This document shows, in pieces, positions 27,888 to 36,125 of a stretch of DNA of 36,125 nt (position 1 is the stretch's first letter; the number at the start of each line of letters is the position of its first letter). This stretch comes from Ktedonobacterales bacterium. GTDB taxonomy: Bacteria > Chloroflexota > Ktedonobacteria > Ktedonobacterales > JADMIN01. The position numbers and the translations under genes were made by a program. The DNA is taken from NCBI GenBank assembly GCA_025935195.1, contig JAICVS010000030.1:1-36125 (forward strand), written 5' to 3'. The notes beneath the pieces were generated by a model, which saw nothing but the letters and a program-made list of their open reading frames with translations, was not told the DNA's origin and ran no database searches.

Positions 27888-28199
27888 CGCGCCATCCCCC
27901 TCTTGTCCCCCGATGTCCGCGTGGTGTGAGCGTCTCGCCCGGTCCTCTCACCCCGTCACGGCTACCCCGGTCCCGGTTACGATACCAAATGTTGCGCGTC
28001 GCACGCCATCGCGCGTCACCGCGCACAGACATGCCGCGCTCCGCCGCCGCGCGGCGAATCTCACGATTTTGTGATCTCAATTGAATACAACGCACGGACG
28101 CCGAAAAGGCTACATGGCACTCGAAAAGACGCGCGCACCGGAGACTCAGCGGCATATGCGGGAATTCTATCACATGCCCATATGAACACAGTGGCGCGA

Positions 28200-28366
28200 T
28201 CAGGCCGCGATGACGTCGAAGTCGCTGAAGGCGGCGTCCTGACCAGATCCGCCGGCGAAGAGGCCGACGCGGTCGGATGGGAAATGTCCGTCGGTGACGG
28301 GGCCGAGCCGTGTGCCATCCACGAAGCGAGTACATGTGTCGCTACGCGCCGTGAGTGTAGAGTCAG
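28200..28366 (-). pseudogene. C-terminal remnant of a concanavalin A-like/LamG (DUF1080-like) domain
   Basis: Minus strand frame STLTARSDTCTRFVDGTRLGPVTDGHFPSDRVGLFAGGSGQDAAFSDFDVIAA*; no start, abuts the next gene's stop. Confidence 0.5.
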
Positions 28367-28370
28367 CGGA

Positions 28371-28739
28371 TCACGGGATGATCACGCCGACGCGGTGCAG
28401 GCGGGCGTAGGCGAGATCGGTCTGGGCGGCCATGATGAAGTCGTTGCGCGTCAGGCCGTGGAGCGGATGAGTGGACCAGCTCACACACACCTTGCCCCAT
28501 TCAGTCAGCAGCTCAGGGTGATGTCCCTCGCGCTGGGCGAGCGCGCCGACGGCGTTGGTGAAGGTGAGCGCGTCGGTGAACGAGCCGAAGTGGAACACGC
28601 GCCGCAGGCAGCGTGTGCCGGCGCAGTCAATGATGTGCCAATCCGGCACGTCGCGGTGCAATGCGAGCAACTGCTTCCCGGTCAGGGTCAGGTCCGCCGG
28701 CTCCAGTGGCGTGCAGTGGAGCTGCGCCAGGGTGTCCAT
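28371..28739 (-). CDS. 4a-hydroxytetrahydrobiopterin dehydratase (pterin-4a-carbinolamine dehydratase)
   Basis: FGSFTDALTFTNAVGALAQREGHHPELLTEWGKVCVSWSTHPLHGLTRNDFIMAAQTD. Confidence 0.93.
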   Translation of the reverse strand: MDTLAQLHCTPLEPADLTLTGKQLLALHRDVPDWHIIDCAGTRCLRRVFHFGSFTDALTFTNAVGALAQREGHHPELLTEWGKVCVSWSTHPLHGLTRNDFIMAAQTDLAYARLHRVGVIIP

Positions 28740-28875
28740 GTGCGTCTCCTGTTCTCGCGTCGTCCCGCGTCAACACCCACTCGGAATGCGATCATCATAT
28801 GTCAAGACGTGAGAGAAGGGGAAGGGAACGCGGGGAGGGGATCAGGAGGGGATCAGGGGAGTGCGGGAGTGGGCG

Positions 28876-29431
28876 CTAGCCGAGCAGGTGCGAGACAGGG
28901 GCGGAGAAGCCCGGCAGCACATCGCCGCCATCCAGCGTGTCGCCGTCGCGCAGGGCCAGGAGGGGCTGGCTGGGACAATGCACGTCAATCGCGCGGACGC
29001 CGGGCGGTCACCACCAGCGCCATGCGCACGCCCGTGTCCAGCCACACCCGCACCTTCTCGGCGATCTCTGCCGGACGGTCACCAGATGAGACCACTTCGA
29101 CCACCAGATCCGGGATGACGGGAACCCAGCGCGGGGCCGACACGGCGCCGGGCAGGCGGCTCCGCTGGATGAAGGCGAAATCGGGCGCGCGCACGGTGTC
29201 GGGGTTGCGCCCGACGAGGAAGCCGGTCTCCGCGGTGTACGTCTTGCCGAGCTGGTTCGTCAGAATGTAATGGCCGAGCAGGATCTCGAGCCGACTGGAG
29301 GTCTCGCCATGATCCTCGAATGCCGGCGGCATCGTGACGATCTCCCCCCGCACCAGCTCGTAGCGCATATCGCCGAACGGCAGCGTGGCGAACTCCTCGG
29401 CTGTGAGCAAGTGCCGCGATAGCGTAGACAT
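28876..29431 (-). pseudogene. Uma2 family endonuclease (DUF820), frameshifted near C-terminus
   Basis: MSTLSRHLLTAEEFATLP...YELVRGEIVTM...APDFAFI...PDLVVEVVSSGD; zero frame ends ARRPRD* (28985), other frame continues GVRAIDVHCPSQPLLALRDGDTLDGGDVLPGFSAPVSHLLG* to 28876. Confidence 0.75.
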
Positions 29432-29574
29432 GGCACGCTCCCTTCCGGCGCTCTTCCTAATTCAGGGGGGAAAGCCGATCCCTTCGAGCACTATATCACG
29501 CTGTCATGGGCAGACGGATAGCGGCGAGGGGATCAGCGCCAGGGCCAGCGCCAATTGCCCCGTACACGCGCGAA

Positions 29575-29609
29575 CGGGGCCACTCACCGAAGTGGTGAGG
29601 TCGGCCCCG
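29575..29609 (-). terminator. Hairpin downstream of 29666-30031 gene
   Basis: CGGGGCC..CTCACC..GGTGAG..GGCCCCG nested dyad. Confidence 0.5.
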
Positions 29610-29665
29610 TCTCGCTCATGGTTTCTCCGCCGCCAGGTCGCGCGTCGCAAGGTGCGCTGGGCCTG

Positions 29666-30031
29666 TCATGCGGCGTCGCTGCTGGGATCACGGCTGGGAT
29701 CACGCGGCTCGCGGTGGTCGTTGTCGTCGTCTTCGCAGGTGACATTCAGGGCACGCTCGATCTGCACCCGTCGTGTGGCGCGCTCGCGGCGCAGGATGTC
29801 CCACAGCAGCTCGATCTCGGCTGAGATCGCGATGATGCGGGCGCGGTTGGCTGGGGCGAACAGCGGATGCGCGGCGGATTTGGCGTAGAGCTTCTGCCGC
29901 TCGCGCGTCAACCGCTGGATGCGCGCCAGTGCCCCGTCACGGGTGTTGCGACGCGCCTCCTCGCCCAGCGTGTGTTCGACAACGATCGCTTCGAGCGGCG
30001 TGAGATCGGTCTTCCGGGTCGCGGTAGGCAT
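29666..30031 (-). CDS. Small charged helical protein, DUF2630-like
   Basis: ALARIQRLTRERQKLYAKS...ISAEIELLWDILRRERATRRVQ; resembles the DUF2630 LWDLLRQRRA pattern by eye. Confidence 0.55.
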   Translation of the reverse strand: MPTATRKTDLTPLEAIVVEHTLGEEARRNTRDGALARIQRLTRERQKLYAKSAAHPLFAPANRARIIAISAEIELLWDILRRERATRRVQIERALNVTCEDDDNDHREPRDPSRDPSSDAA

Positions 30032-30266
30032 GTCTGTTCCTTCCTGAAGGAGGATGATGGGTCTCCCGGTGATCACACGTCTCAAGGGCGCCGCCCTGGT
30101 TCCACATGTCCAGACGAGCGATCGGCCAGTGGGCCACGCATGCGGCGGAGAATCCCCGGAAGGTACTGCTATCGGGCGCTTTCCTGGCGCCCGCGCATGC
30201 CGCCGCACCGACCTCGCCACCGAATTAACAATATTGATATTGATATGAATGATTTGAATTTGCCCA

Positions 30267-30295
30267 TTGACTTTGCGCGACGGCCATGGTATACC
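30267..30295 (+). promoter_or_regulatory. Sigma70-like promoter with AT-rich upstream element for the DUF2089 operon
   Basis: TTGACT-17 nt-TATACC; preceded by AACAATATTGATATTGATATGAATGATTTGAATTTG. Confidence 0.65.
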
Positions 30296-30348
30296 TCTGT
30301 CATCGGCTGACGCGATCCCGTTTTCTCGACAGGAAACAGGTGCTTTCT

Positions 30349-30852
30349 ATGCCTCAGATGCCTCAGACGCACGACGTGAGCGGCCGCTGCCCCGTCTGCG
30401 ACACCATCATGACGGTGACGCGCCTCACCTGCGGGGCCTGTGGCACGTCGCTCGACGGCAGCTTCCACGTGACCGGCGCGACGGCCGCCGCCACACGCGG
30501 CGGCTCGCTGCCGCAACGGGCGGATCGGGCGGAGGCGCGCTTCGGGCGGCTCGCGCGCCTGGACGCGCAGCAGCTCGAGTTCGTCGAGACGTTCCTGCGC
30601 TGTCGCGGCGTGATCAAGAACGTCGAGGATATGCTCGGCATCTCGTACCCGACGGTGAAGGCCCGGCTGGGCAACGTGCTCGACGCGCTGGGGTTCGCGC
30701 CGGAGGAGGAGCCGCCCGCGGCCGAGCGCCGCGCCCGGCGCCGCGAGATCCTGGCCGATCTGGCCGCCGGGCGCATCACCACCGAAGAGGCGCATCAGTT
30801 GTTGGCGCGCAATCAGTCGCCCGCTGGCGAGGAAGACGACGACACGGACTAA
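30349..30852 (+). CDS. DUF2089 domain protein (zinc ribbon plus HTH)
   Basis: CPVCDTIMTVTRLTCGACGTSLDG; LEFVETFLRCRGVIKNVEDMLGISYPTVKARLGNVLDALGF; C-terminal ILADLAAGRITTEEAHQLLA. Confidence 0.88.
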   Translation: MPQMPQTHDVSGRCPVCDTIMTVTRLTCGACGTSLDGSFHVTGATAAATRGGSLPQRADRAEARFGRLARLDAQQLEFVETFLRCRGVIKNVEDMLGISYPTVKARLGNVLDALGFAPEEEPPAAERRARRREILADLAAGRITTEEAHQLLARNQSPAGEEDDDTD

Positions 30853-30912
30853 CGGTTCAACATCTCTGTGCGGTGACTCGAAGCAGGCACGAAGAAGAAG
30901 GGGCGAACCGGG

Positions 30913-31374
30913 ATGAATTTCATCGTCGCGAATCAATTGGCCCACGACCACATCGCCGATCTGCGGCGACAGGCCGACGGCGACCGGCTCGCACGCCTGC
31001 ACCGGCCGTCCACACTGCCCTGGCACGATCTGGCGCTGGCCCGCTGCGGCGATGCGCTGGTGGCGGTGGGGGATCGCCTGCGCGCGCGCAGGCTGGCGGT
31101 GGAAGGGATGGAAGCAGCCGCCACGCGCGGCGCGCTCGTTCCCGTCGCTCCCGTGGCGGCGCCAAGCAGCCACGGGAGTGTGAACGTGCTGGGGGTGCTG
31201 CCGTTCTTCACGATCTCGCGTGTCGAGTACCGGCACGGCGACGTGCTGAACTTCATGTACTGGCGGCTCGGTGGGCCAATGAGCGCGGGCGTTGCGCCGA
31301 TGCGCTCGCCGGGCTACAGTGACGCGCTGGCCTGGCTGTCCTTGCGGCCCGCGCCGGATGGCGGCGCGCGCTAG
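30913..31374 (+). CDS. Hypothetical protein in DUF2089/DUF4097 operon
   Basis: MNFIVANQLAHDHIADLRRQADGDRLAR...; co-oriented, short gaps to both neighbours. Confidence 0.65.
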   Translation: MNFIVANQLAHDHIADLRRQADGDRLARLHRPSTLPWHDLALARCGDALVAVGDRLRARRLAVEGMEAAATRGALVPVAPVAAPSSHGSVNVLGVLPFFTISRVEYRHGDVLNFMYWRLGGPMSAGVAPMRSPGYSDALAWLSLRPAPDGGAR

Positions 31375-31404
31375 CTGTTCTGCCCACGAGAAAGGGCGAG
31401 ATGT

Positions 31405-33351
31405 ATGGACTCGGATCAAGAGAATCAGGATCAGGGGCAGATGCGGCCCGGCCCAGGCGACGAGGAGCCATCGGGCGGTCAGCCGGAGGGTCAGCCGGAG
31501 CGTGCCGGGGCGGGTGAGGTTGCTGAGGAAGCCGTTGAGGCGACACCCAGCGAGTTCCCTGAGGAGCCGGAGGCGCCGGAGGCGCTGCGCATCGAGATTG
31601 ACCTCGTGGAGGGCGATCTCAGCATCCGCGGCGGCGCGGCGCGGGTGGAGCTGGACGCCGACGGCGATGAGCTGGACGACGATCTGGTCGAGCATCGCCA
31701 CGGTGTGCTGCGCTTCACACGCCTGCCCGACGACAGCGAGCTGCGCGTGCCCGACGGGACGCATGTGCTGGTGCGCCAGGTCTATGGCGATCTGAGTGTC
31801 GAGCATCTGGACGGCTACGTGCAGGCACAACGAGTGGGCGGCGATGTCGAGCTGGAGTTCGTCGCGGTCTGCGAGCTGGGGCACGTGGCCGGCGAGCTGG
31901 AAGCGCGGCATGGCGGCGCGCTGCGGGCGCGGACGGTGCTGGGCGACGCGGCGATTGACGACTATGACGAGGAGCCGATGATCGGCACCGTCGCCGGCGA
32001 TCTGGAGGTGTCGAACCTGCGCGCCTTCGAGCTGCGCGAGGCGGTCGGCGGCGATCTGACGGTGGATCGCTGCGGCGTTGCCACACTGGCCGGCACGATC
32101 GGCGGCGATCTCACCGCGCGCCGCTCCATCGTGATCGTGCACGGCAGTGCCATTGGCGGCGATGTCGAGATCGCGTCGGCGCGTGAAGTGGTGCTGGCCG
32201 CGGTCGGCGGCGATTTCACGGTACGTGGAGCGACCGGGCCGGTGGAGGTATCCAGCGTTGGCGGCGACGCCGATGTGCGCGAGGCGGCGGGACACGTGCG
32301 CATCAGCACGGTCGGCGGCGACCTGACTATCGCTAACGCCAGCGCCGGCCTGATGGTGCGCCGGGTGGGCGGCGACGCCGAGATTGACACGATGTTGTAC
32401 CCACACGCCGAGTACGACGTACATGCTGGTGGAGATATCTCGCTGCGCGTGCGCGGCGAGGTCAACGCGCGGTTCGTCGCCCAGACGACGGGCGGCGAGA
32501 TCCGCACGCGCCTGCCGCTCACCGTGGAGCGCGGGCGGCGGCGCAATCTGGTTGGGGTGATCGGTCGCGGCGAGGCTGCGGTCACGCTGCGTAGTGATGG
32601 CGGCGACATCAGTATCGCCGCGACGGATCGTTTCGAGGAGGAACGCACGATGGGTGACGAGTTTGTGGGGCGCGAGGGTGATGAGCGCGAGGGCCGCGGC
32701 GGCGCCGCGCCGCGCACCTGGGAAGGCAATGTGGGCCGGCATCGCTTCCGCGTCCGCTGGGACCGCGGGCCGGGCCATGCCAACGTCCACTTCCAGGGGC
32801 CATTCACCGAGGACGCGGATCCGGACGGCGTGGGCCAGAGCGGCTCGCGTGACTTCGGCTTTCATTGGGACCGCACCGAGGGCGCGCGCGTGTACGGCGA
32901 GTATGAGCAGCGCCTGAACGAGCTGCGCGACAAGGCCGAGCGGGTGGCGCGCAAGGCCGCCGAGCAGGCGCAGGACTACGCGGAGAAGGCGTCGCGCCGG
33001 GCGCGCGAGACGGATTGGGAGTCGGTCGGCCGCGAGGTGCGCTCCGCTGTCGAGAAGGCGATGGCCGATCTGGAGGACGCCTTCGGGCAGGTGCGGCGCG
33101 AGTGGGAGACGCGCCGGCCGTCCGGGTCGTCCACCGCGGAGGGCGGCAAGCCGGGCGCGCAGCGTGTGCGCATCGAGTACGACGACGAGGGCGACGCGAT
33201 GGGCGGCGGCACGTCGGAGGCGCACGGTGGCGGCACACCGGGCATGAGCCGCGACGAGGCCGAGGCCGCGCGCCGAGGCATTCTCGAAGAGCTGCGCAAC
33301 GGCGCGATCACGCTCGACGAGGCAGAGCGACGCCTCAACGAGCTGCGCTGA
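31405..33351 (+). CDS. DUF4097-like beta-solenoid protein with C-terminal amphipathic helices and SHOCT-like tail (YvlB-like)
   Basis: Recurring VGGDLTV/IGGDVEI/VGGDADV units about every 18-21 aa; C-terminus RRGILEELRNGAITLDEAERRLNELR. Confidence 0.82.
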   Translation: MDSDQENQDQGQMRPGPGDEEPSGGQPEGQPERAGAGEVAEEAVEATPSEFPEEPEAPEALRIEIDLVEGDLSIRGGAARVELDADGDELDDDLVEHRHGVLRFTRLPDDSELRVPDGTHVLVRQVYGDLSVEHLDGYVQAQRVGGDVELEFVAVCELGHVAGELEARHGGALRARTVLGDAAIDDYDEEPMIGTVAGDLEVSNLRAFELREAVGGDLTVDRCGVATLAGTIGGDLTARRSIVIVHGSAIGGDVEIASAREVVLAAVGGDFTVRGATGPVEVSSVGGDADVREAAGHVRISTVGGDLTIANASAGLMVRRVGGDAEIDTMLYPHAEYDVHAGGDISLRVRGEVNARFVAQTTGGEIRTRLPLTVERGRRRNLVGVIGRGEAAVTLRSDGGDISIAATDRFEEERTMGDEFVGREGDEREGRGGAAPRTWEGNVGRHRFRVRWDRGPGHANVHFQGPFTEDADPDGVGQSGSRDFGFHWDRTEGARVYGEYEQRLNELRDKAERVARKAAEQAQDYAEKASRRARETDWESVGREVRSAVEKAMADLEDAFGQVRREWETRRPSGSSTAEGGKPGAQRVRIEYDDEGDAMGGGTSEAHGGGTPGMSRDEAEAARRGILEELRNGAITLDEAERRLNELR

Positions 33352-33412
33352 GGCGCGAAGCCAGGCGCGAAACAGGGACCACAACAGGGCGCGATCCCAG
33401 TCGCACCGCGGG

Positions 33413-33437
33413 CGGCCATCCCTTCTTGGGGTGGCCG
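33413..33437. terminator. Hairpin between convergent DUF4097 and plsY genes
   Basis: CGGCCATCCC-TTCTT-GGGGTGGCCG. Confidence 0.45.
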
Positions 33438-33482
33438 TTCGTGGTGTCTTGGCTTGATGCCACAGTGACGAGGGGCACTGGC

Positions 33483-34148
33483 TTAGCGGGCTGGCTGGCC
33501 GAGCTTGCGCTCGGTTCCATGGAGGAGGCGTTCGATGTTGTCGCGGTGGGCGAGGATGACGAACAAGCCACCGGCGAGCGCGAAGATGGCGTGGGGCAGG
33601 TAGTCGTGGCCGGTGAGCGCGAGCGCCAGCGCGGCGAGGCCGGCCGCCGCGGCGGCGACAATCGAGCCGAGAGAGACGTAGCGGGTGAGCGCGATGGGCA
33701 CGATCAGCGCGATCACGGCGATCAGCACGGCGGCCGGCGACATCGCCAGGATCGCGCCACCGCCGGTGGCGACGCCACGGCCGCCGGAGAAGCCAATGAA
33801 GATCGAGAAGTTGTGGCCGAGCAGGGCGCCCGCCGCCGCGATGGCCTCGGCCGTCGCCTGGAGGTTGTGCGGGCCGCCCCGCGCGCCGAGCGGCTCGGGG
33901 AAGAAGAGGAAGCGCGCCAGCAGCACCGCCGCGACGCCCTTGCCGACATCGAGCGCGACGACCAGCAGCGCCGGCCCCACGCCGGCCGAGCGCATGACAT
34001 TGGTCGCGCCGGTCTTGCCGCTGCCGAGCGTGCGCGGGTCCACACGGCCGAAGAGGCGTCCCACGATCACGCCGCTGGGCACAGAGCCAAGCAGGTATCC
34101 AGCCACTGCCGCTACGGCGAACCGCAGCACGACTTCGACAGGCGACAT
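33483..34148 (-). CDS. plsY: Glycerol-3-phosphate acyltransferase PlsY
   Basis: GYLLGSVPSGVIVGRLFGRVDPRTLGSGKTGATNVMRSAG, DVGKGVAAVLLA, GHNFSIFIGFSGGRGVATGGGAIL. Confidence 0.95.
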   Translation of the reverse strand: MSPVEVVLRFAVAAVAGYLLGSVPSGVIVGRLFGRVDPRTLGSGKTGATNVMRSAGVGPALLVVALDVGKGVAAVLLARFLFFPEPLGARGGPHNLQATAEAIAAAGALLGHNFSIFIGFSGGRGVATGGGAILAMSPAAVLIAVIALIVPIALTRYVSLGSIVAAAAAGLAALALALTGHDYLPHAIFALAGGLFVILAHRDNIERLLHGTERKLGQPAR

Positions 34149-34340
34149 TGCCCACGATCCTCTCCGCGGCTGCGCGCGCGCCCGGATGGAGGCGGATCCA
34201 ACTCGCTTCCGGCGGCTCCCGGCGGCGCGGACCGCAACGCCCACATGCTACAGCCCCGGCGCGGGCGGCGTCAACGGGGAATGAGGGGAATGAGCCGTAT
34301 CTCACTCTGGCCACGACGCCAGGAGCATGTGAGCCGCTAA

Positions 34341-34392
34341 TGTTGACTGGATTAGTGAACATTGCCGTTTTTGCCGCTTTTCGATTTTGTAT
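34341..34392. repeat. Dispersed element copy B
   Basis: TGTTGACTGG-N10-ATTGCCGTTTTTGCCGCTTTTCGATTTTGT matches 10309-10358. Confidence 0.7.
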
Positions 34393-34468
34393 TGGAAGGG
34401 GTCGCGGGCGGATTAGGGATTCAAGCGGGTTTGCGGGGCGCGGAGATGGCAATTCGCGGCAAGATCGC

Positions 34469-34531
34469 GGCAAAAGTGGCAAGGGGGATGGCAAAAGTGG
34501 CAACATGGGCGGCAAAAGTGGCAAGGGGGAT
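34469..34531. repeat. 3 x 21-bp tandem repeat GGCAAAAGTGGCAAGGGGGAT
   Basis: Units 34469-34489 and 34511-34531 identical, middle unit diverged at its 3' end. Confidence 0.9.
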
Positions 34532-34853
34532 GGCAATGGCTCTCCCCCCCACCCCTCTTTCCCGCGAGGGAAGGGGCAGTGGGGCGAAGGGTCGTGGCGG
34601 ATGGCAAGAGGCGGCGGATCGTGGCGGCGCTGAGAGGCGAAACTGAGCGCGGTGGGGCGGGAGGGGAGGGGATGGGGGAGTTGGGGAGCCATAGCGTACA
34701 CCAGCGGACGTGAAGGGGAACGAATGTTCTTCCGACCAGTGTACCACGGGTGAAAGGCTGGCGCAAGGGAGCCGGCGGCGGGAAGGGCGCGGCATGCCAC
34801 GTCCCTCCTCTGCTTTGTCGTTGCTTTGTCCTCAGAGTGGGCGGCGCGCGGGG

Positions 34854-35252
34854 CTATTCGTCGGGGGTGGGGTGCCGTTCGTGATGCAGGTGCGCGCCGA
34901 TCAGCGCGAGCGCCATCCAGATGACGGCGACGAGGAACAGGGTGGTAGATGCCTGGTGCAGCGGCATGCGCTCCGGCAGGGCGAGGCCGATCCACGCCGC
35001 CACCGTCAGCACGGGCGCCGCCAGGAAGCCGCCCAGCACGCAGAGTGTGGCCGACGTCTCCACCAGCCAGTGTCGCGCTTGCGGGTGCGCGACGACCAAC
35101 GCCAGCCAGGTCAAGCACGCCGCCAGCGCCAGGGGCAGGGCACGCGGGGCGCGCGCCATCATCCGCTCACACTTCTTTAGCAGACCCAGCGCCGCCGCGC
35201 GCGGCTCCCGCACGCCGACGCCGCGTAACCGGGCTACGCTGATTGAACCCAC
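34854..35252 (-). CDS. Hypothetical small membrane protein
   Basis: Three hydrophobic segments; GTG start with GGGAGG RBS. Confidence 0.6.
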   Translation of the reverse strand: MGSISVARLRGVGVREPRAAALGLLKKCERMMARAPRALPLALAACLTWLALVVAHPQARHWLVETSATLCVLGGFLAAPVLTVAAWIGLALPERMPLHQASTTLFLVAVIWMALALIGAHLHHERHPTPDE

Positions 35253-35498
35253 GATAACGCCTCCCTAGTTCGAGCCGGAGTGTCTGGCTGTGTCTCGCCG
35301 GCAATGCGCCGTGAGGATCGCCGTCCGCCGCCGCATCGCTCGGAACCATCGCTGAACTCATCAGGATGATGATCCGTTGCGCCGCCGCTCGTGGAGACAC
35401 TCGCCATGGCAGCAGCGCCATGACTTGCATCCTTCATCGTCTCCACCTGACACAACGGCATCCACTAGCATGTGTAACGCCTCTCGCCTGTCTCGGTA

Positions 35499-36125
35499 TC
35501 AACGCTCGGCCGCCACCAGCGCCCAATAGTACACGCATTCTGGCCGCAAGGGACAGCGCTCACAGGCGGGTGTACGCGCATGGCATATTTGTCTGCCGTG
35601 CCGGATCAGATCCACATGCATGGTGTGCCGCCATGCGGGTGGGATGAGGCGCGCGAGCGTGTCGTGCGCCGCCTCCGCTGATACGGTAGCACCGATCAGG
35701 CCCAGCCGCCGTGAAACGCGCCACACGTGCGTATCCACTGGGAAGGCCGGCTGGCCCAGGGAGAAAAGCAAGACGCATGCCGCGGTCTTTGGTCCGACAC
35801 CTGGAAATGATTGCAAATAGCGCTGCGCCTCTTGCAGCGGCAGCGCGGCGAGCAGGTCAAGCGCCAGCGGCTCACCGGCGAGCCGCTCGGTCAGCTCGCG
35901 CAGGATGGCCTGGATGCGCTCGGCTTTCACGCGCGCCAGCCCGCCCACGCGGATGGCGTCGGCGACGCGCTCGGCTGGGGCGTCGCGCACGGCCTCCCAG
36001 GTGGGGAAGCGGCGTACCAGCTCGTCGTACGCGCGGCCGGTGTTGACGTCGGAGGTGTGCTGCGAGACAACCGTCGCGATCAGGCCGCCGCGCGCCTCGC
36101 CGTCCGGCTCCCAGGGCGGGATGCC
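35499..36125 (-). CDS. nth: Endonuclease III-like HhH-GPD DNA glycosylase with Fe-S loop, 5' end outside window
   Basis: VVSQHTSDVNTGRAYDELVRRFPTWEAV continues to the right edge; LQSFPGVGPKTAACVLLF; VDTHVWRVSRRLGL; C-x6-C-x2-C-x5-C (CHARTPACERCPLRPEC). Confidence 0.9.
   Translation of the reverse strand, partial: GIPPWEPDGEARGGLIATVVSQHTSDVNTGRAYDELVRRFPTWEAVRDAPAERVADAIRVGGLARVKAERIQAILRELTERLAGEPLALDLLAALPLQEAQRYLQSFPGVGPKTAACVLLFSLGQPAFPVDTHVWRVSRRLGLIGATVSAEAAHDTLARLIPPAWRHTMHVDLIRHGRQICHARTPACERCPLRPECVYYWALVAAER

Noticed and set aside
30169-35118. 1649-aa minus-strand ORF
   Set aside because: Antisense to DUF2089, DUF4097 and in another frame of plsY; Arg/Pro/His-rich composition typical of GC-driven spurious frames.

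Overview
GC-rich bacterial chromosomal window. The gene content (Uma2, DUF2089/DUF4097, lone Flp pilin, expanded secreted paralogs) looks Chloroflexota-like, but that is inference. Housekeeping or recognisable genes: partial Opp/Dpp ABC ATPase, XRE regulator, soluble GAF/MCP chemoreceptor, two M20 peptidases, solitary TnpB, FKBP and cyclophilin PPIases, PQQ-type beta-propeller lipoprotein, metallophosphoesterase, tRNA-Val(GAC), Flp pilin, acetamidase/formamidase, AI-2E-family transporter, OmpR-type response regulator, pterin carbinolamine dehydratase, frameshifted Uma2, DUF2089 plus DUF4097-like operon, PlsY and partial Nth. The most interesting part is 11.8-22.3 kb: four paralogous secreted proteins of about 590-630 aa with no family I can name (motifs EPPDQxxCVGNGFV, DPKCxFD, CLGDQPxxGxDxNGxYVTTNEFP, GGTEYxLxSLDF, DDRMNQVxFAxGK, RWGDYSAAVAD). 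Three start sites in this cluster share an identical 23-nt RBS/start block preceded by a hairpin whose stem sequence varies but keeps pairing. Three of the genes have sigma70-like promoters about 310 nt upstream of the ATG, suggesting a conserved long structured 5' leader. Other observations: a 20-codon orphan ORF carrying that same start block, 9-bp-period repeats directly after three stop codons, a dispersed GCCGTTTTTGCCGC element in two places, and C-terminal gene remnants. Nothing was searched or folded computationally; all homology calls are by eye.
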